Assembly: GCF_031846645.1 (NCBI RefSeq)
Contig: NZ_JAVRHN010000015.1
Location: 1 to 64,000 of the forward strand
Length of the DNA: 64,000 bases
Source of the DNA: Autumnicola psychrophila
Lineage (GTDB): Bacteria > Bacteroidota > Bacteroidia > Flavobacteriales > Flavobacteriaceae
Direction of reading: 5' to 3'
Shown here: in pieces, positions 61,060-64,000 of the stretch
Layout: each line of letters begins with the position of its first letter
How positions within the stretch are numbered: the stretch's first letter is position 1
Translations under genes and position numbers: made by a program
Notes under the pieces: model-generated
What the model was told of the DNA's origin: nothing
Database searches by the model: none
What the model saw: only the letters and a program-made list of their open reading frames with translations

Positions 61060-62388
61060 TTAAACTTCTTTATCTAAATATTTTCTTCGGAATTGGATTA
61101 CCAATGCGCTGCTCCTAATCAGCATCCATACGAAAAAAGCCATCCAGATCGCATGCAATTTTAGTCCGAAATAGTCTGAAATGAGCAGGGTAGGAGTAAA
61201 TCCGAGGAAAGTGGCAACTAAAAGAACATTCCGAAGATATTTTGCTTCACCCAGCCCTTTAAAAATTCCGTCGAACATAAAAGCAATGGCATTTACAGGT
61301 TGCATCAGCAATACGATCCAAAAAACTGAAGAAAATAAGGCAAGTACAGTGGCTTCCTTATTAAAAAGTAAACCTATTTCGTCGTAAAAAATTCCGCAGA
61401 TTCCCATTAAAATAAGTGCGATAAGAACGGCATAAAGGCTGATCTTTTTACTCAATTCCCATAAATTTTTATAATCCCGGGCGCCAAGTAAACGACCGCC
61501 AATGGCATTTCCGGCATTTGCGTATCCATCAATAAAAAAACTGAAAAATAACCAGATATTCATCAAAATACTCTGCGCCGCGATATAACTTTTTCCATAA
61601 TCTGTAGCGTAGGCGTTCGCCAGGTAAATGGCAAAATTTAGTGCAGCGGTTCGCACAAAAAGATTTGCTGCCATTAACAACAACGGCCTCATTTGCGGAT
61701 TAATGTTAAAACTTAGCTTGAAATGAAAAGGGGTTTTCTTAAAGAAAAACCACAGCGCCATAATCAGCATTGTACCCTGGGCGGCGAGGCTGGCAAAAGC
61801 AGCACCTTCCAGGTGCATCGCAGGAATATAACCTTCAACTCCGTACACCAGCAGATAATCCAGCGCCACATTAACTACGGCACCGGTAAGGCTGCATTTC
61901 ATTGCCCAAAGCGTATTTTGAAGACCCCGAAAAACCCCAAATATCGCAAAAGTAACCAGCGTTAAAGGATAACCCAGCGCTCTAATCTGGTAATAATTTT
62001 CAGAATATTGTAAAATAAGACCTTCGGCATTATAAGCGCTAAAAATAGCTTCAGCAAAAAAGGCGGTAACGGCATAAATAACGAGACTGAAAATAAGATT
62101 AAAGCCAATGGCCTGTGGAATAAGCGTTTTTACGGCATGTAGTCTATTGGCACCAAGATGCTGAGATACTATTGCTGAAATTGCTGTTTTCGTTTGCGCA
62201 ACAATCCAGATAATCGCAGAGAGGAAGGAGCCTACAATTCCCGCTGCGGCCAGGGCCTCTACAGAATTTTCTTCCACATTGCCAATCACCGCAATGTCTG
62301 TGAGCGAAATAAGCGGCTCTGCAATTCCTGCAATTATCGCCGGAATTGCGATTTTGTTGATGTTCCTAAAACTTACCGAAGTCGCCAC
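61060..62388 (-). CDS. MATE-family multidrug efflux transporter
   Basis: This 442-aa inner-membrane protein with twelve predicted helices belongs to the MATE (DinF-like) group of Na+- or H+-driven drug exporters. The start is SFRNINKIAIPAIIAGIAEP, followed by the first-repeat motif LISLTDIAVIGNVEENSVEA. The two halves are related, with NAGNAIGGRLLGARDYKNLW in the second. The start codon is a GTG at 62388. Substrates are unknown. It is a single gene bounded by repeat-bearing intergenic regions. Confidence 0.94.
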   Translation of the reverse strand: MATSVSFRNINKIAIPAIIAGIAEPLISLTDIAVIGNVEENSVEALAAAGIVGSFLSAIIWIVAQTKTAISAIVSQHLGANRLHAVKTLIPQAIGFNLIFSLVIYAVTAFFAEAIFSAYNAEGLILQYSENYYQIRALGYPLTLVTFAIFGVFRGLQNTLWAMKCSLTGAVVNVALDYLLVYGVEGYIPAMHLEGAAFASLAAQGTMLIMALWFFFKKTPFHFKLSFNINPQMRPLLLMAANLFVRTAALNFAIYLANAYATDYGKSYIAAQSILMNIWLFFSFFIDGYANAGNAIGGRLLGARDYKNLWELSKKISLYAVLIALILMGICGIFYDEIGLLFNKEATVLALFSSVFWIVLLMQPVNAIAFMFDGIFKGLGEAKYLRNVLLVATFLGFTPTLLISDYFGLKLHAIWMAFFVWMLIRSSALVIQFRRKYLDKEV

Positions 62389-62963
62389 TGTGAAAAATTA
62401 AGCTGCAAAGATAAATATCTGCTGCTGTTTTAGGCTTGCTTTTTAAGACTAAGGCCGAAAATTGCCATTTTAGAGCGCCAGTTCATAATAAAAGAAAAAT
62501 TTCTGGTTTAGCTGGTTTATACTGAAGGTATCCAGCCTCACCGACTCATAATTGTGCTTCCGGCATGATTTTCAGCAAAAACCATCAGCGATTTTCCCAT
62601 TATGCAGCGTCAATTGGCAGGGGTTGTCACCAGACTGTGGATATAGAGCTTGTTTCTGCTTTCGTTAGTCATTTAACAAGAATATTTTCTTTGTCCATAA
62701 AATTGGTCAAAACCAATGATGCTTTCAATTTGGCAATTTTCGACCTTAGGTAAAATCCTGCTTTTAAATTTCTTTTGAAATTCGTTCACCGGGATAATGC
62801 TTATTCCACTGGTAAAATTTCCTTTTGCTGCCTAGCCGCAGCGCAAGTTTCCGTTAGCTGCCTTATCTGCTCAAGATCTTTTTCCTTAGCAAGTGCGATC
62901 ATCTAAAATTCGGAAAATAAAAGATTTAGTTATTTAAAGAAAATTATTACATTTGCGGCACAC
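62389..62963. other. intergenic stretch with repeat motifs and a GNAT remnant
   Basis: It contains a GGTCGAAAATTGCCATTTT motif at 62451-62471 and a reversed one at 62729-62750, and the fragment described at 62764-62902. No intact gene is supported between the MATE gene and tRNA-Ala. Confidence 0.6.
62764..62902 (-). pseudogene. frameshifted N-terminal remnant of a GNAT acetyltransferase
   Basis: On the minus strand an ATG at 62902 opens MIALAKEKDLEQIRQLTETC, the usual N-terminal strand-helix of GNAT-type N-acetyltransferases. After about 27 codons the frame must shift to continue as FYQWNKHYPGERISKEI, which matches the IFQWNxxYPS block common in this family. A TAA follows at 62764-62766. The acetyl-CoA-binding part is absent. 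This is an inference from pattern, without alignment. Confidence 0.6.
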
Positions 62964-63037
62964 GGGGGATTAGCTCAGCTGGCTAGAGCGTTTGGCTGGC
63001 AGCCAAAAGGTCATCGGTTCGACTCCGATATTCTCCA
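62964..63037 (+). tRNA. tRNA-Ala (anticodon GGC)
   Basis: Acceptor arms GGGGGAT and ATTCTCC (two G-T pairs) with discriminator A. D arm follows from TAGCTCAGCTGGCTAGAGC. The anticodon stem TTTGG/CCAAA encloses loop CTGGCAG, giving anticodon GGC. T arm is ATCGG-TTCGACT-CCGAT. CCA is not encoded. Confidence 0.97.
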
Positions 63038-63038
63038 C

Positions 63039-63066
63039 AAAAACCACTGCATTTGCAGTGGTTTTT
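63039..63066 (+). terminator. terminator after tRNA-Ala
   Basis: Stem AACCACTGC/GCAGTGGTT with loop ATTT is followed by TTT and sits right after the tRNA. Confidence 0.88.
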
Positions 63067-63083
63067 AGCTTTTATATTCTTTC

Positions 63084-63962
63084 CTAGTCTCCGTAGGCAT
63101 CTATTAGATCCTGATCGTCGGTTTCCATAAATTCTAAAGTATTGTTCAGAACATACTTAAAATCCTTTGAAAAATCTTCCTCTTCCCAGGGATGCTTCAT
63201 TCCAAAAACATGATCTGCATTTTCCACTAGTAGTAATTTCGAAGTTGGACTCCATTCAAAAAGATTACCAGCATCTGCTATAGAAACACTGGTGTCGCTA
63301 CTACCATGCACAACAAGATGTGGAATTTCCAGTTTTTTTGCCGCTTTTTGAATATTCAGTCGTTCTTCATTTTCTTTAAAATTTCGGTAAAACTGAAAAT
63401 GATGCGGGAGTTGCTGTTTAGTTCTGGTGTTGGTAATATATCGAACACCTTTCTTCTGCCACGCTTCAAGTTCTTTTTCTTTAGGAAACCTTGATCCAAA
63501 GTCGCTTATAGATGCAAAGGTGATAAGATTGGTAATCCTTTTTTCTTCCGCAGCTTTTATTATAGTAATTCCTCCACCCCTGGAATGTCCTATTAAATTA
63601 ATATCGGAAACATCCAGGTGCCCAAGATGTTTAAAGTCGGGTAGTAGCAAGTAATCAATGACAGACTGTAAATCATCAAGTTCTTTGGTGAAATTATTAT
63701 CACCAAAGGCCTCAATATTTAGAAATTCTGTTGGGTTATCTGGTGTAGTTCCATTATGAGAGAAGTTAAACTTCACGAAAAAATAACCTTTACGGGCAAA
63801 CCATTCTGCCATTAAATTCCAGCCACCCCAGTCTTTAAAGCCTTTGTAGCCATGACAAAATATTACAATGGGCTTTGGTTTTTCTTCAGATTCAAAGAAC
63901 AAATCGGCAACAATGGGTTTACCATGTTTTCCTTCTATAATCAGATTTTTTTTAATCTCCAT
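63084..63962 (-). CDS. alpha/beta hydrolase
   Basis: This 292-aa soluble protein of the alpha/beta-hydrolase fold resembles dienelactone-hydrolase/BAAT-like serine hydrolases. The oxyanion region is FCHGYKGFKDWGG (residues 36-47). The nucleophile S127 lies in LIGHSRGGG, the acid Asp in VHGSSDTSV (about 222) and His in NADHVFGMKHPW (about 252). It is a probable esterase; the substrate is unknown. Its stop is 47 bases from the tRNA-Ala end on the opposite strand. Confidence 0.9.
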   Translation of the reverse strand: MEIKKNLIIEGKHGKPIVADLFFESEEKPKPIVIFCHGYKGFKDWGGWNLMAEWFARKGYFFVKFNFSHNGTTPDNPTEFLNIEAFGDNNFTKELDDLQSVIDYLLLPDFKHLGHLDVSDINLIGHSRGGGITIIKAAEEKRITNLITFASISDFGSRFPKEKELEAWQKKGVRYITNTRTKQQLPHHFQFYRNFKENEERLNIQKAAKKLEIPHLVVHGSSDTSVSIADAGNLFEWSPTSKLLLVENADHVFGMKHPWEEEDFSKDFKYVLNNTLEFMETDDQDLIDAYGD

Positions 63963-64000
63963 TTTTTCTTTTTAGGCAGAAGTTTGTACTAAAAACTTCC

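Overview
The window is an AT-rich chromosomal segment of a Bacteroidota bacterium, most likely a marine-type Flavobacteriaceae member (Gramella/Salegentibacter/Zunongwangia-like). This is inferred from a SusC/SusD pair, several FG-GAP/ASPIC lipoproteins, a PID-CTERM-type surface protein, the yceD-rpmF-fabH-accB-accC order and flavobacterial intergenic palindromes. No species assignment is possible from the sequence alone.

Region 1 (about 121-10200) is a tRNA-Leu(CAA) gene carrying an integrated element of about 10 kb. A 19-bp copy of the tRNA 3' end recurs at 10137-10155, and direct-repeat integrase arm-type sites lie just inside both ends. The element encodes a tyrosine integrase, three micro-ORFs (two of them similar to each other), an excisionase-like HTH protein, a gene II-family rolling-circle replication initiator and a 742-aa protein of phage-like appearance. 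It also has a lipoprotein and a peculiar GCGC-rich, repeat-laden 0.9-kb stretch. I see no relaxase/T4SS, Zot/pI ATPase, capsid or terminase. It does not match a class I can name and is the best candidate here for an undescribed system.

Region 2 (10.5-35.5 kb) is a polysaccharide-utilisation region. It has an ASPIC-family lipoprotein broken by one in-frame stop, an SGNH hydrolase facing a carbamoyltransferase-DUF5989-SxtJ-like operon, SusC/SusD, an intact ASPIC paralogue and a truncated SGNH hydrolase. It continues with a GH2 enzyme, two GH43 enzymes and a DUF1080 protein. A LacI-type palindrome (CGCAATCGGTTGTG-like) lies in front of susC, between the GH2 gene and the first GH43 gene, and in front of the second GH43 gene. 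These loci therefore look like one regulon for an arabinose/xylose/galactose-containing glycan, with the regulator outside the window. The GH2 gene has a long leader with nested inverted repeats.

Region 3 (35.5-63.9 kb) is mostly housekeeping: ribE, pdxA, the yceD-rpmF-fabH-accB-accC cluster, mtgA, a Gre-like factor, an ABC ATPase, a HAD protein with a substituted motif I, a prolyl oligopeptidase, asd, mscL, alr-tdk, rsmI, a uracil-DNA glycosylase-like protein, recJ, an LpxH-like phosphatase, a QueD/PTPS enzyme, a 2OG dioxygenase, an enoyl-CoA hydratase, a MATE exporter, tRNA-Ala(GGC) and an alpha/beta hydrolase. Between them lie dispersed palindromes and other short repeats, a small decayed island (56.2-57.3 kb) with an interrupted membrane-protein gene and an antitoxin fragment, a GNAT acetyltransferase remnant, and an 8-copy 7-bp tandem repeat against the start codon of a small membrane protein.
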